Of a DNA stretch of 41,169 nucleotides, positions 16,501 to 24,099 are shown in pieces; position 1 is the first letter of the stretch; each line of letters opens with the position of its first letter. A model generated the notes under the pieces. It was not told where the DNA came from. It was given only the letters and a program-made list of their open reading frames with translations, and ran no database searches. The translations under genes and the position numbers were made by a program. The stretch covers positions 1 to 41,169 of the IMG/VR virus record IMGVR_UViG_3300044640_002114. The stretch is one strand, 5' to 3'. Origin of the DNA: a virus.

Positions 16501-19234
16501 AAAGCTTAAAGAGTTTAGAGAGTCAATAAACGAACTAAATAAAGTCATCGCCGGATATACCAGAAGAGAAGCGGAGCTTGTAAAAATTAAAGCAAGTGAG
16601 ATTTTAAATAGTAAATCTATAAAGGAAGCGTCTAAGTTCACACAATATTTTACGGCCGAAAGAAACGCCGCCCTTAGAGTTGCAAAGGCAGTATCGAAAA
16701 ACGATTGGGGCGAGGCAATTGTGGCTAAAAAAGAACAAATGCTTAATCATGCCCTGGCAAGAGAGTCTATAAGAATTAGCCGTGAAGTAAAAAGACATAG
16801 TAAATATTTAAACGATCAAAGGACTGCTTCAAGAGAAACATTTAAAAACGAAGATCACTTATTCCAGGCAAGTAAAATTCTTGAAAGATTTGGTTTCACG
16901 AGATCAGATTTTGATCCCAATTCGACAGGCGAAACACTTGCACAATGGGAAACGAAATATGAGCAAATGAATGCGGTCATAGCGGATTGGTTGCTCGATG
17001 AAAGAATTATTAAAAAGACAAATGAGCTTTCGATATCTGAATTAAGAGACGTAAGAAACGCGGTTCAAAACATTAAAAAAGTTGCAAATTTTGAAAATGA
17101 AATATCGGCGCTAGATGGCAAAAGAAAGATTGAAGAAATTGCAACAGAGTTAATTCAAGCTTCACAGAAAAACTTTAATCCTAAAGAAAGATTCAAAAAC
17201 AAATTTGAAGAAACCAAGATCGATAAGCTTAAGGGATTTGCGCGCCTTTATATGTTTTCTTTGAAAAAGGTTGAAAGTGTTATAGGCCCCCTTGATGCCT
17301 GGAGAGACAACGGCCCATGGGCGAGAATTTTTAAGGATAGCGTCTACAATGCAGCAAACGAAGAAAGCAGGATGATTCAGAATGCAACTAAGGAAATTTC
17401 AAAAAATTGGGATATTTATACTAAAAAAGAAAGAAAAGATATCTACAACAAAAAGATCTACATTCCTGAATGGAACATTTCAACAACGAAAGATAAGTTG
17501 CTTGCCATGGGCCACAACCTAGGAAACGAAGGGAACCGCGAGAGACTGTTTGCAACTAGACCTGTAGGCCTGGATCAATCAATCGCATGGGGCGAGGGAA
17601 TGGTTATGACTATTCTTCAAAGAGAGCTCGATGCAAAAGATTGGAAATTTATTCAATCTAATTGGGATCACCTAGAAACTTATTGGCCAAAGATTTCAGC
17701 ATTACATAAAAAACTAACCGGGTTCACACCTGGGAAAGTTGAACATTTAAAATTCTCGGTTGTTTTAAAGGATGGGACAAAACTTGATCTTGATGGGGGA
17801 TATTATCCACTCAAGTCAGATCCAAGAAATTCATTCAAAGATGAAGTGAGGGCCAATGCCGACGATCCTCTTTATAAAGAACAAAACATGGCCTGGAAAG
17901 CGGCAACTAAAAAAGGTCACACTAAAGAGCGTGTGAATGCACAATATCCAGTCAGCTTAGATCTAGGAATCATTAACAGACACCTTCAGGATGTGATTCA
18001 TGACTTGGCCTTTAGAGAAAATGTAATTGAATTAAACAAGCTAATTTCTCGCGAAGATATGCAAGCAGAAATGAAGGCAACATTAACGCCCGAAGGTTAT
18101 AAGACTATAAAAGAATATATTGGGGCAACTGCAGGCGGACAGGGCGGGGATCCGGTAAGTGCGATTGATAAGGTTGTTAAAGTCTTAAGACAAAACACAA
18201 CCAAAGCGGCGCTATTTTGGAAGGTTTCTGTTATATCTCAAAACTTTGCCAACGCCTTAATCTTTCCAAATGCCGTAGAAGGTTTTGGTTATGCAGATGC
18301 TTTCAAATCATATTTAAAATACGGGATCAGCGACTACACGATAAAATTATTTTCGGGCGAAGCGAAAGAAATCAGGGAAATGGTTTACTCAAAATCAGCA
18401 TTCATGAAAGATCGCGCCGACTCACCCGATTATTCTATCGAAGAAGTTCATAGTAAATTTTCAAAAAATGAAGTGAGTGAAATTTCTAAAATGGCCGGCG
18501 GGATGATGGCCTGGACAGATGAGTTCTCTAATATTCCAATGTGGCTAGGTGCTTACAATAAAGCAATCGACGAGGGTAAAGGCGAAAGCGATGCGGTTAG
18601 ATTTGCCGATAACTTAATCATGAGAGTTGCAGGTTCAAGTAGAAAATACGATGTCGCTTCTATTAGTAGAGGGACAGAGACGCAGAAAATTTTCTCAATG
18701 TTCTTTTCTTGGATGAACACCGAACACAATAGATGGATGAGAGAGATGGGAATTCTAAAGCGAGATAAAGACGTTTCTAGGGCCCTTGGATTTTTAGCAG
18801 GTCGCTTAGTTTTCCAGGTCATTGGTGCAGCTTTAATGTTTAGACTTCCAGATTTAGAAGACGAGGAAGAGGTTAAAAAATTTATTGCAAATATGACAAT
18901 CGGATTCCCTTTAGGTTTCTTTCCTGGGATCAGAGATGTTGCAACAGTTGCCAGTGATAAATTAATTGGCGTCAAGGGATTTGGCTATAACCCAAGTCCA
19001 GCATTTGCCGCCATCGATTATGGATTGGGGGGATTCGGTGCAATTGTAGATGCAGCGGAAGGGAACATTGATGAAAAAGTTGCTGCGGAAAAAGTTTCTA
19101 AAGCAGCAGCATATGGCTTCGGTTATCCAGACCAATTCAACCAATGGTTCTTTAATCTATACGATTATACTGAAGGAATGGAACCTAAGATCCAGGACAT
19201 CTATAGAAGAAGGCCTAAGGACGAAAGAAAATGA
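13526..19234 (+). CDS. Giant polyvalent ejected protein with zinc-protease motif
   Basis: This 1902-residue protein, the largest gene, is predicted to be packaged and injected with the DNA. The N-terminal third is charged and helical. Around residues 570-700 there is a metalloprotease-like domain. HEMGH at 611-615 is an HExxH zinc-binding motif, preceded by 'FFQG..TRRGSIEF', and followed about 45-55 residues later by 'HEKWARGFEAYL', whose Glu could be the third ligand. Residues about 750-1150 are long Lys/Glu coiled coils. Near 1702-1745, 'GTETQKIFSMFFSWMNTEHN' resembles the LPD38-type domain of large polyvalent proteins, followed by Gly/Phe-rich hydrophobic segments. It overlaps its neighbours by four bases on each side. 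It fills the position of a gp16-like ejection protein but has no lysozyme motif. Confidence 0.75.
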   Translation: MSLSDCFKKLKLSEDVVKRINKDVKKFIKKGMGQSEAEQTAIDSVIEETKNELESVKEKLGIKDSKIEIVVDEVRSFDQSRKSKKETVDNNLITMNNISEENLKQALELGGLAMPSLGITNKNNPYSSFGEISLLASPDILNSEGVKTFDADVYSPRFPQTRNEVNEKAIKAHEKKLGSMRSKVTDEYYDTFNRDELATSGLYHVDKSLLIREKYLEEKSIKVEIPRIESNKELENKYPELYKLIEESGDFYTAKYGREEGKSEENLEKFKKLITEYIIEDYKETYPEDPELAKTLADDLINDPNYFAGKRDSFDGFGIFRKFESAISDNRSAGKVDKYEYKNIIDQKIKDNISDFESWLQKNYADVLGEKALAKYFGPTNTRGSRWKLTPLTLDNVVSEMKKSSIRGGESFMSGPGTVRAMLAKEFKSIKKIQENRDRVVSKAEMEKAKVKLDALYSEATKMLDPGGFNSGSILEDIAKMGFARVEKDLGREIKNKAAIQKYFTALQEAPTEYFEAKAKRAVTFDEFKAAVVPEKIDKSIVDQLKKAGLKIYYYSGDSDSQDRVSKINQAGKENNIFFQGADTRRGSIEFRKEEKIITLHKEADRSTFLHEMGHLFLQDFYEHVLSGDASNRAINDWMKLSAWLDYNPAQTELTVEQHEKWARGFEAYLMEGKAPSRGLQKTFSSFRKWLTRIYKSVASLDVELSDDVREIMGRMLATDEEITLARRKTGLEIKIDLTEIPKEVIGKLESIKAMAEEKAFAMLFKEQMRDITQEHKDFIKSKAKEVAAQVKFEIENSPEGQEILDLQKMLKTKDLKKKADEFIAGDITEEQSVAFEMLAEDMGYSSGDHLAKAMLQMVPIADQIKAEVENRMKEFSASTDQDVIRENAMRAIHNEKSIELLGMEKEVFRKLLSEETEKENQKIIAAMEKYDDETLRKWLDAKEKLTSNKINKLQKEVTRLMDREFERKIREDQKKLITQWLAAKDENVKKEKLKEFRESINELNKVIAGYTRREAELVKIKASEILNSKSIKEASKFTQYFTAERNAALRVAKAVSKNDWGEAIVAKKEQMLNHALARESIRISREVKRHSKYLNDQRTASRETFKNEDHLFQASKILERFGFTRSDFDPNSTGETLAQWETKYEQMNAVIADWLLDERIIKKTNELSISELRDVRNAVQNIKKVANFENEISALDGKRKIEEIATELIQASQKNFNPKERFKNKFEETKIDKLKGFARLYMFSLKKVESVIGPLDAWRDNGPWARIFKDSVYNAANEESRMIQNATKEISKNWDIYTKKERKDIYNKKIYIPEWNISTTKDKLLAMGHNLGNEGNRERLFATRPVGLDQSIAWGEGMVMTILQRELDAKDWKFIQSNWDHLETYWPKISALHKKLTGFTPGKVEHLKFSVVLKDGTKLDLDGGYYPLKSDPRNSFKDEVRANADDPLYKEQNMAWKAATKKGHTKERVNAQYPVSLDLGIINRHLQDVIHDLAFRENVIELNKLISREDMQAEMKATLTPEGYKTIKEYIGATAGGQGGDPVSAIDKVVKVLRQNTTKAALFWKVSVISQNFANALIFPNAVEGFGYADAFKSYLKYGISDYTIKLFSGEAKEIREMVYSKSAFMKDRADSPDYSIEEVHSKFSKNEVSEISKMAGGMMAWTDEFSNIPMWLGAYNKAIDEGKGESDAVRFADNLIMRVAGSSRKYDVASISRGTETQKIFSMFFSWMNTEHNRWMREMGILKRDKDVSRALGFLAGRLVFQVIGAALMFRLPDLEDEEEVKKFIANMTIGFPLGFFPGIRDVATVASDKLIGVKGFGYNPSPAFAAIDYGLGGFGAIVDAAEGNIDEKVAAEKVSKAAAYGFGYPDQFNQWFFNLYDYTEGMEPKIQDIYRRRPKDERK

Positions 19235-20247
19235 CAGTAGCCTCACAAGCAATAAAAGTCACATATAATGGGAATGGTTCAACGACACTTTTTCCGATAA
19301 CTTTTGCATTCAACGACTCGAGTGAAATTGGCATTTATTACACGAATGCTCTAGGTGTGATGTCTAAGGTTACGACTAATTTCAATGTCGACTTAATCAA
19401 TAATAGAGTTGTCTATCCAGTAGACACGGAAATTACGCCCGCATTGATTACGGGAACGAAGTTAACTTTAATCAGAGAAACTGAAATAGTTCAAGAGTTA
19501 GAATTAGAAACACAGGGTTATTTTACAGCAGTTCAAGCCGAAGCAGCTTATGACAAAATTACCAGGATCGCTCAAGAGCTATCTGAAAAATTAAGTAGGT
19601 GCGTATCGTTCCCACTTAATGAAACACCAACAGAATTGGACACCGAAGCCTTTTTGTCCGCGATAGAAAATGCTAAGAATTTAGCAATAGCAGCGCAGGC
19701 GGCGGCGGAATTGGCCAGAACGGCGGCACAAGCGAGCTATGATTCTTTCGATGATAGATATCTAGGCGCTAAAACGAGCGATCCTTCTCTTGATAATGAT
19801 GGGGATGAATTGCAGGTTGGGGCCCTTTATTTCAATTCTACATTAAGTAAAATGAGGATATGGAACGGAGTTGTTTGGGAATCTTTTTCGGCAAGTTCAA
19901 CTTCAATAAAATACCCTTTATTAAACAATCAAACACTAACAAACGTCACAGGTCTTTCATTAGATAGTACAGTCGAGAAGTCAGCATTTTTTAAATTCGA
20001 GATAGAGCGAATAGGCGGCTCGGAATTTAGACAAACAATCGACGCGCAAGCCGTTTATCTTGGATCATCATGGACTTTAACATTTGGACTCTATTCAGGT
20101 TCGGAAATTGTTCAAGATTCTTTAATTAGTGATGAGAGCATTACACTCTCAATAGATTCTTCAGGTCAATTTCAATATTCAAGTGGAAATTTAACAGATC
20201 ATACAAGTACGGCCTTGAAGGCCTTTAAAATAAAAATGGAAGTTTAA
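19231..20247 (+). CDS. Tail fibre protein with T7-type N-terminal anchor
   Basis: This 338-residue protein's N-terminus, 'VTYNGNGSTTLFPITFAFND' and then 'YFTAVQAEAAYDKITRIAQE', matches the T7 gp17-like anchor domain that attaches fibres to the tail. An Ala-rich coiled coil follows (about residues 148-168). Next comes the short 'GDELQVGALYFNSTLSKMRIWNGVVW' motif common to phage fibre shafts (given here from about residue 190). The C-terminal 110 residues are beta-rich and probably form the knob. The start overlaps the previous stop (ATGA). Confidence 0.82.
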   Translation: MTVASQAIKVTYNGNGSTTLFPITFAFNDSSEIGIYYTNALGVMSKVTTNFNVDLINNRVVYPVDTEITPALITGTKLTLIRETEIVQELELETQGYFTAVQAEAAYDKITRIAQELSEKLSRCVSFPLNETPTELDTEAFLSAIENAKNLAIAAQAAAELARTAAQASYDSFDDRYLGAKTSDPSLDNDGDELQVGALYFNSTLSKMRIWNGVVWESFSASSTSIKYPLLNNQTLTNVTGLSLDSTVEKSAFFKFEIERIGGSEFRQTIDAQAVYLGSSWTLTFGLYSGSEIVQDSLISDESITLSIDSSGQFQYSSGNLTDHTSTALKAFKIKMEV

Positions 20248-20249
20248 CA

Positions 20250-21389
20250 ATGAAATTTATTTTATTATCACTTTTTTTAATCGTAAACGCCCACGCTCAA
20301 CAAAAAATAAAAGATTTAACTGTCAATGATTTAAAGGTTGTATCAACAACAAAGGGAAGCAAGCCTTGCCCGCTAATGACAGAGACACAAAGAAACGCAA
20401 TCACCGCTGACAATGGGAGATGCGTTTATAATACAACAACAAACAAGTTGAACATTTACAATGGCTCGGTTTGGAAAGTTGCAGGCGGAGGGGTCGATTC
20501 TTGGGCCACGTCAACAGCATATGCAGTAAATGATTTGGTAATCGAATCAAATAAAATTTACAAATGCTTAACCGCTCACACTTCTGGAACATTTGCAACG
20601 GACTTGGCAGCTTCTAGGTGGATTGAAGTTTCTTCGGTTGACTTAGGAAGTGTTTCGGGCGTGCTTCCAATAGAAAACGGAGGAACTGGATCTAGTTCTA
20701 AAAACTTTGTTGATCTCACTTCGATTCAGACTGTAAGCGGGAATAAGATCTTTTCAAACACAGGCTCCAGTTTGGGAGTTATGGTAACGCACGATGGATC
20801 ACAAGACTCTCTTTTTGTAGAGAATGTGGGTACAGGTCGCGCTCTAAATGTAAGTGGGAATAGCCAATTTTACGGAAGTGCCGCATTTAATGGATCTGGT
20901 ATTCATCCAGGCGCAGCTTTAACAATTTGGGGTCAAGATAAAGGTCTATTATTACCAGTTCTTGGTTTTTCAGATATTAGTACATTTGCTTCACCTGAAA
21001 AGGGAATGTTGGTTTATCATAACGATCTTGATTCGCTTTATACATATAACGGCTCAACTTGGGATTCTTATGTCAAGGAAGCGCAGGTAACTCCTGCTAC
21101 TGGCATATTGTACGGAACCCTAATTGATTGGAACGAGCTAAAGACCAAAGGCGGGCTTTATGTCAAAACACTTTCAACAAATACAACTTTCACATTTTCT
21201 AATATGACCGCAGGGCAAGTTATTAATGTGAGGTTGACAAATACTGCTTCAAACTGGTCAGTCACATGGCCAACAGTTAAATGGCCTGGAGGTGTCACCC
21301 CTACAATGACAACGGGTGCGAAGTCAGACATATATTCGTTTTTTTACGATGGAACTAATATATTTGGCGCCTCGGTTCAAAACTACTAA
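20250..21389 (+). CDS. Fibre-like protein with Sec signal peptide and CBM5/12-like domain
   Basis: This 379-residue protein begins with a clear Sec signal (MKFILLSLFLIVNAHA, cleavage likely after residue 16), which is unusual for a virion protein. Residues about 38-76 carry a 'MTETQRNAITADNGRCVYNT' module typical of surface proteins. Residues 84-127 ('WATSTAYAVNDLVIESNKIY' and on) match the CBM5/12-like chitin- or glycan-binding pattern seen in fibres. 'IENGGTGSSS' is a typical fibre linker. The C-terminal 'TFSNMTAGQVINVRLTNTAS' is a fibre end domain. It directly follows the anchor fibre. It could be an exported host-surface protein or a fibre component. The signal peptide favours export. Confidence 0.7.
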   Translation: MKFILLSLFLIVNAHAQQKIKDLTVNDLKVVSTTKGSKPCPLMTETQRNAITADNGRCVYNTTTNKLNIYNGSVWKVAGGGVDSWATSTAYAVNDLVIESNKIYKCLTAHTSGTFATDLAASRWIEVSSVDLGSVSGVLPIENGGTGSSSKNFVDLTSIQTVSGNKIFSNTGSSLGVMVTHDGSQDSLFVENVGTGRALNVSGNSQFYGSAAFNGSGIHPGAALTIWGQDKGLLLPVLGFSDISTFASPEKGMLVYHNDLDSLYTYNGSTWDSYVKEAQVTPATGILYGTLIDWNELKTKGGLYVKTLSTNTTFTFSNMTAGQVINVRLTNTASNWSVTWPTVKWPGGVTPTMTTGAKSDIYSFFYDGTNIFGASVQNY

Positions 21390-21399
21390 AGAGGTTAAC

Positions 21400-22098
21400 A
21401 TGAAACTAATAGGATTTTTACTATTCATTTCATCGAGTGCTTATGCCAGTCAACAAATCGGCTTTGCATTTTTATTTAAAACGCCAGCGGCTATTGCGCC
21501 AACTGTTTCAAGTATTGCACCCACGAGCGGAACAACTGCAGGTGGAACAAGTGTAACAATTACAGGAACGGGCTTTGTATCTGGAGCAACGGCAACAATT
21601 GGCGGAACAAGTTGCACTTCTCCAAGTGTCGCCTCGTCAACAACTTTAAACTGTATCACAGGGGCAAGATCGGCGGGATCGGTATCTGCCACAGTCACAA
21701 ATCCTAGCACACTATCAGGAACAGGCGGATCTTATACATATACAGCGCCATTGGTAGCAAATATGTATGTAGCTTATCAGAATACCTTCAGCACAAGAAC
21801 ATATATACACGTCCCGGTCAATCTCGTAGCAAATCCCGTGCCTGCGGTTGGAACTGTTAGGAATATCGTAAATCCCTGCTTTGCGCCGGGAGCAAATAAT
21901 GCAAGGACTGTATCCGCAAGGTATTATTGTGCGACATTCCCCTCATGGGTAGCAGACATAAACCCGACACAGTATGACTATAGTCTAAGTTCAAGCTGTA
22001 CAAGCACAAATCAATTGTCCATGTACATGTTAGGCGCAACAGTGAACGAGGCGGCAAATCAGGCCTTAATTAATAGCAACTGCATCCTTTTACCCTAG
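21400..22098 (+). CDS. Secreted protein with IPT/TIG domain
   Basis: This 232-residue protein begins with a signal peptide (MKLIGFLLFISSSAYAS) and then, at about residues 34-117, an IPT/TIG Ig-like domain ('PTVSSIAPTSGTTAGGTSVT', then 'GTGFVSGATATIGG', then 'ATVTNPSTLSGTGGSYTY'). The C-terminal half has four or more Cys ('NPCFAPGA', 'RYYCATFP', 'SSSCTSTN', 'NSNCILLP') that could form disulfides outside the cytoplasm. GAGG precedes the ATG. An upstream in-frame start exists at 21316, but it overlaps the previous gene and would bury the signal peptide. This is the second exported protein in a row within the late operon. It may alter the host surface or serve as an adhesin. Confidence 0.7.
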   Translation: MKLIGFLLFISSSAYASQQIGFAFLFKTPAAIAPTVSSIAPTSGTTAGGTSVTITGTGFVSGATATIGGTSCTSPSVASSTTLNCITGARSAGSVSATVTNPSTLSGTGGSYTYTAPLVANMYVAYQNTFSTRTYIHVPVNLVANPVPAVGTVRNIVNPCFAPGANNARTVSARYYCATFPSWVADINPTQYDYSLSSSCTSTNQLSMYMLGATVNEAANQALINSNCILLP

Positions 22099-22107
22099 GG
22101 ATATTTC

Positions 22108-22242
22108 ATGAAATATTTAATTTTGACATTATTGCTTTCATCGTGTGCACTTTTTGAACAAAAAACAGCGGAATCGTTTCAAACTCATTCATGCGTTCAC
22201 GTTGAAAAAGACTTATTTGAATGTAAGGAAGTTAGCAAATGA
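22108..22242 (+). CDS. Small lipoprotein, possible outer-membrane spanin
   Basis: This 44-residue protein begins MKYLILTLLLSSCALFEQKT. LSSC is a good lipobox, giving a mature lipoprotein of about 30 residues with two further Cys. Tiny lipoproteins in a late gene cluster next to membrane proteins are often the outer-membrane spanin subunit that fuses membranes at lysis. The stop overlaps the next start (ATGA). The spanin role is inferred from size, lipobox and neighbours. Confidence 0.6.
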   Translation: MKYLILTLLLSSCALFEQKTAESFQTHSCVHVEKDLFECKEVSK

Positions 22243-22412
22243 AGATTGGTGCGGAGTTGATTTTGTCGGGGATCTTGATTCCGGTTATTGCAACGGCATT
22301 CTTGTGGATCATAGACTTGCAAAAAGCAGATGCGATTCAAATGACAAAACTAGAACATTTGATCGAGATCACCGAAGAAATAAAAGCAGATGTTAAGGAA
22401 TTGAAAAAATGA
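22239..22412 (+). CDS. Single-TM small protein (holin or inner-membrane spanin candidate)
   Basis: This 57-residue protein has one hydrophobic segment at about residues 5-26 ('AELILSGILIPVIATAFLWI'). A charged, Lys/Glu-rich helical tail follows ('MTKLEHLIEITEEIKADVKE'). One membrane anchor plus a periplasmic coiled coil fits an inner-membrane spanin. A class III holin is the alternative. The start and stop both overlap neighbours by ATGA, which suggests tight translational coupling. Confidence 0.6.
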   Translation: MKIGAELILSGILIPVIATAFLWIIDLQKADAIQMTKLEHLIEITEEIKADVKELKK

Positions 22413-22576
22413 GTGATGGGTTATCCATCTTTTTCATTCTTTCGGTTGTTACAATTATTTTGCTCCTATCCAGTTTCGCCTCTCCGAACTCACTAAAGCA
22501 AATTGTCTTTATCTTATTTATGATTAATTCATTAGCGATTGTTTCAATCGTCGTTTATTTGCTTAACAAGGATTAA
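22409..22576 (+). CDS. Two-TM small protein, holin-like
   Basis: This 55-residue protein is almost wholly hydrophobic, with segments at about 6-24 ('SIFFILSVVTIILLLSSFA') and 31-52 ('QIVFILFMINSLAIVSIVVY') joined by a short turn. Two short TM helices and a tiny size are the hallmark of class II holins. It sits inside the small membrane-protein cluster with ATGA coupling. There is no sequence family I can name. Confidence 0.58.
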   Translation: MSDGLSIFFILSVVTIILLLSSFASPNSLKQIVFILFMINSLAIVSIVVYLLNKD

Positions 22577-22580
22577 TAAA

Positions 22581-22832
22581 ATGGAATTAGTATTAAATGG
22601 AATTGCTACTTATTTAATTAACATGGCAACTTCAAACCCAAAACTCGTTTCGGCTCTTGCTATCGCCTACATTGTGGGATTAGTTTTTAAGATTGTTCGC
22701 GAGGCAGTTGCTAAATTTGTAGCTGAATCGCCAAGCAAAGAAGACGATTTAAAGCTTGCCGAATTCGAAAAGAGCCAAGTTGCAAAAGCTTTATATTTCT
22801 TAGCAGATCTTTTAATTAGATTCAAAAAGTAA
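22581..22832 (+). CDS. Small membrane protein with amphipathic C-terminus
   Basis: This 83-residue protein has a hydrophobic segment around residues 19-33 ('VSALAIAYIVGLVFK'). An acidic linker and a second helical stretch ('VAKALYFLADLLIRF') follow. The ATG at 22581 has AAGGA upstream. An upstream in-frame extension lies inside the previous gene and is unlikely. Holin or antiholin is possible. Its TAATG overlap with the next gene indicates one lysis-type unit. Confidence 0.58.
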   Translation: MELVLNGIATYLINMATSNPKLVSALAIAYIVGLVFKIVREAVAKFVAESPSKEDDLKLAEFEKSQVAKALYFLADLLIRFKK

Positions 22833-23050
22833 TGACACAGTTATTATTTGGTGTTTTGCTCCAGGGTCTAAAGATCCTGGGGACACAACAAGCGACTAAA
22901 TATCATGACAGAGTTTTACAGCTTAGGAAAAGTTGGCTAGAGGAATATTCAAAGCCAAGATCAGAAAGAAGTAATTCTGACCTAGATGAGATTGAATTAG
23001 AGCTCGCCGTGATAGCCAAAACCTTTGCAGAATTGGGAGATATTAAGTGA
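22832..23050 (+). CDS. Small helical protein in the lysis-type cluster
   Basis: This 72-residue protein begins MTQLLFGVLLQGLKILGTQQ, a short hydrophobic or amphipathic start. A charged helix follows ('YHDRVLQLRKSWLEEYSKPR') and an acidic end. It could be a peripheral membrane protein or an inner-membrane spanin. It is coupled on both sides, and the next gene starts within its stop codon (GTGA). Confidence 0.55.
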   Translation: MTQLLFGVLLQGLKILGTQQATKYHDRVLQLRKSWLEEYSKPRSERSNSDLDEIELELAVIAKTFAELGDIK

Positions 23051-23334
23051 AAATTCTTTTGGCCCTAATTCTTTTAGTTTCATGTTCAACGACCGAGTCA
23101 GTTGTTCCAATTGAAAAAAGAAAATATGATCTTTGTGTCGATGGGAACGATAAGCCAACTTGCGATGGATTTTGCTACACGGATCGCGTGTGCACAAAAA
23201 GATTCTTAGGCATATGCCTCAAGAGAGAAATTAAGTTAATAGATAAATTTCCAATGAAGATAGAATCAAAGGAAATTTGCGACAAGCTTCTTAATATGAA
23301 CTTTATTTTGAATGTTCGAGGCGATACTATTTAG
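23047..23334 (+). CDS. Cys-rich lipoprotein, last late gene
   Basis: This 95-residue protein begins MKILLALILLVSCSTTESVV. LVSC is a lipobox. The mature part has seven more Cys (for example 'LCVDGNDKPTCDGFCYTDR' and 'VCTKRFLGICLKR'), so several disulfides are likely in the periplasm. GTG start. It is the last gene of the late operon and its end overlaps the end of the minus-strand gene by eight bases. It could be an outer-membrane spanin or a superinfection-exclusion lipoprotein. The sequence does not decide. Confidence 0.6.
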   Translation: MKILLALILLVSCSTTESVVPIEKRKYDLCVDGNDKPTCDGFCYTDRVCTKRFLGICLKREIKLIDKFPMKIESKEICDKLLNMNFILNVRGDTI

Positions 23335-23737
23335 ACTTCGGAACGCTAATCAAGATTATTGTCACCTCTTCCTTGGGATCCTTAGAGATTAACAAACCAG
23401 AACAAAAAATATTCTTCTGATCGCAGAAAACAGATGTCGTAGAAGTTATCTTTTCTTTCATGTGAAAACAGCTTATCGACCTAATTGGCTCCAGATGCCC
23501 AGGCACCTGACTTGTGGATGCCTCGCTTGCCGTACAAACCCAAGACTTCCCAGAAAACAAAAGTTCTTTGGCGTTGCCTATTTTTTTATTTGTCGTCTTT
23601 CCATTCATGCGAATAGTAAGATCCCATTTTATATGTTGATCTAAAACAGTTATATCTTCATCCGGCAATTTGAGTATTTTATTTTCACTAGCGAAAGAAG
23701 TGCTAAATAATAAAAATATAAATAGAATCTTAATCAT
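23327..23737 (-). CDS. Secreted protein beside the repressor (moron candidate)
   Basis: This 136-residue protein has a signal peptide (MIKILFIFLLFSTSFAS) followed by a soluble domain with four Cys ('KSWVCTAS', 'SISCFHMK', 'SVFCDQKNIFCSG'). An in-frame TTG six codons earlier (23755) is possible but would weaken the signal peptide. It lies directly downstream of the repressor on the same strand, so it would be expressed in the lysogen. That is the typical position of a lysogenic-conversion gene acting on the host envelope or excluding other phages. No family is recognised. Confidence 0.6.
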   Translation of the reverse strand: MIKILFIFLLFSTSFASENKILKLPDEDITVLDQHIKWDLTIRMNGKTTNKKIGNAKELLFSGKSWVCTASEASTSQVPGHLEPIRSISCFHMKEKITSTTSVFCDQKNIFCSGLLISKDPKEEVTIILISVPKSK

Positions 23738-23767
23738 AATTAACTTTCGGATCAATTAAGGAAAACA

Positions 23768-24067
23768 TTAATTTTTATATTTATCTATAATTGCCTCAAG
23801 TTCTTTTATTATCGAGTCCTTTAAAAAGTCGCTACTGTTTAATGGGGTGGAGAGTGAATTATCAATGAAAAACTCACTAGACTTCACTCCCAGGGCTAGG
23901 GCTATTTTTTCAAGAGATTCGGGATCGGGCCAATTAACTCCTTTTTCCCATCGGTTGTAACTTGCGGGGGTAGACTCGATCATTTCAGCAATTTGAACTT
24001 GAGTTAGGCCCTTAGACTTCCTAAGTCTTAAAAGGTTGGACGCCAAAATTTGTCTAATATATTCCAT
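23768..24067 (-). CDS. CI-type XRE repressor
   Basis: This 99-residue DNA-binding protein has an N-terminal helix-turn-helix at about residues 9-35 ('LLRLRKSKGLTQVQIAEMIE' with 'STPASYNRWEKG'). The 'SLEKIALALGV' helix follows, as in XRE/Cro/CI proteins. The short C-terminus has no protease or dimerisation domain of the lambda type. GTG at 24082 is an alternative start. ATG is preferred, although no clear Shine-Dalgarno is seen for either. It is divergent from Cro across a 90-base control region, so it is the probable lysogeny repressor. Confidence 0.78.
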   Translation of the reverse strand: MEYIRQILASNLLRLRKSKGLTQVQIAEMIESTPASYNRWEKGVNWPDPESLEKIALALGVKSSEFFIDNSLSTPLNSSDFLKDSIIKELEAIIDKYKN

Positions 24068-24099
24068 ATTTACAACTTGCACACTGTATAAAATACATA

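Noticed and set aside
18553-18975. Long minus-strand open frame inside the giant gene
   Set aside because: The composition (Ser/Leu/Ile-rich, no family pattern) is typical of antisense of a Lys/Glu-rich gene.
10168-22098. Diversity-generating retroelement, expected because BPP-1 has one
   Set aside because: No reverse transcriptase gene and no template/variable repeat pair was seen near the fibre genes or elsewhere.
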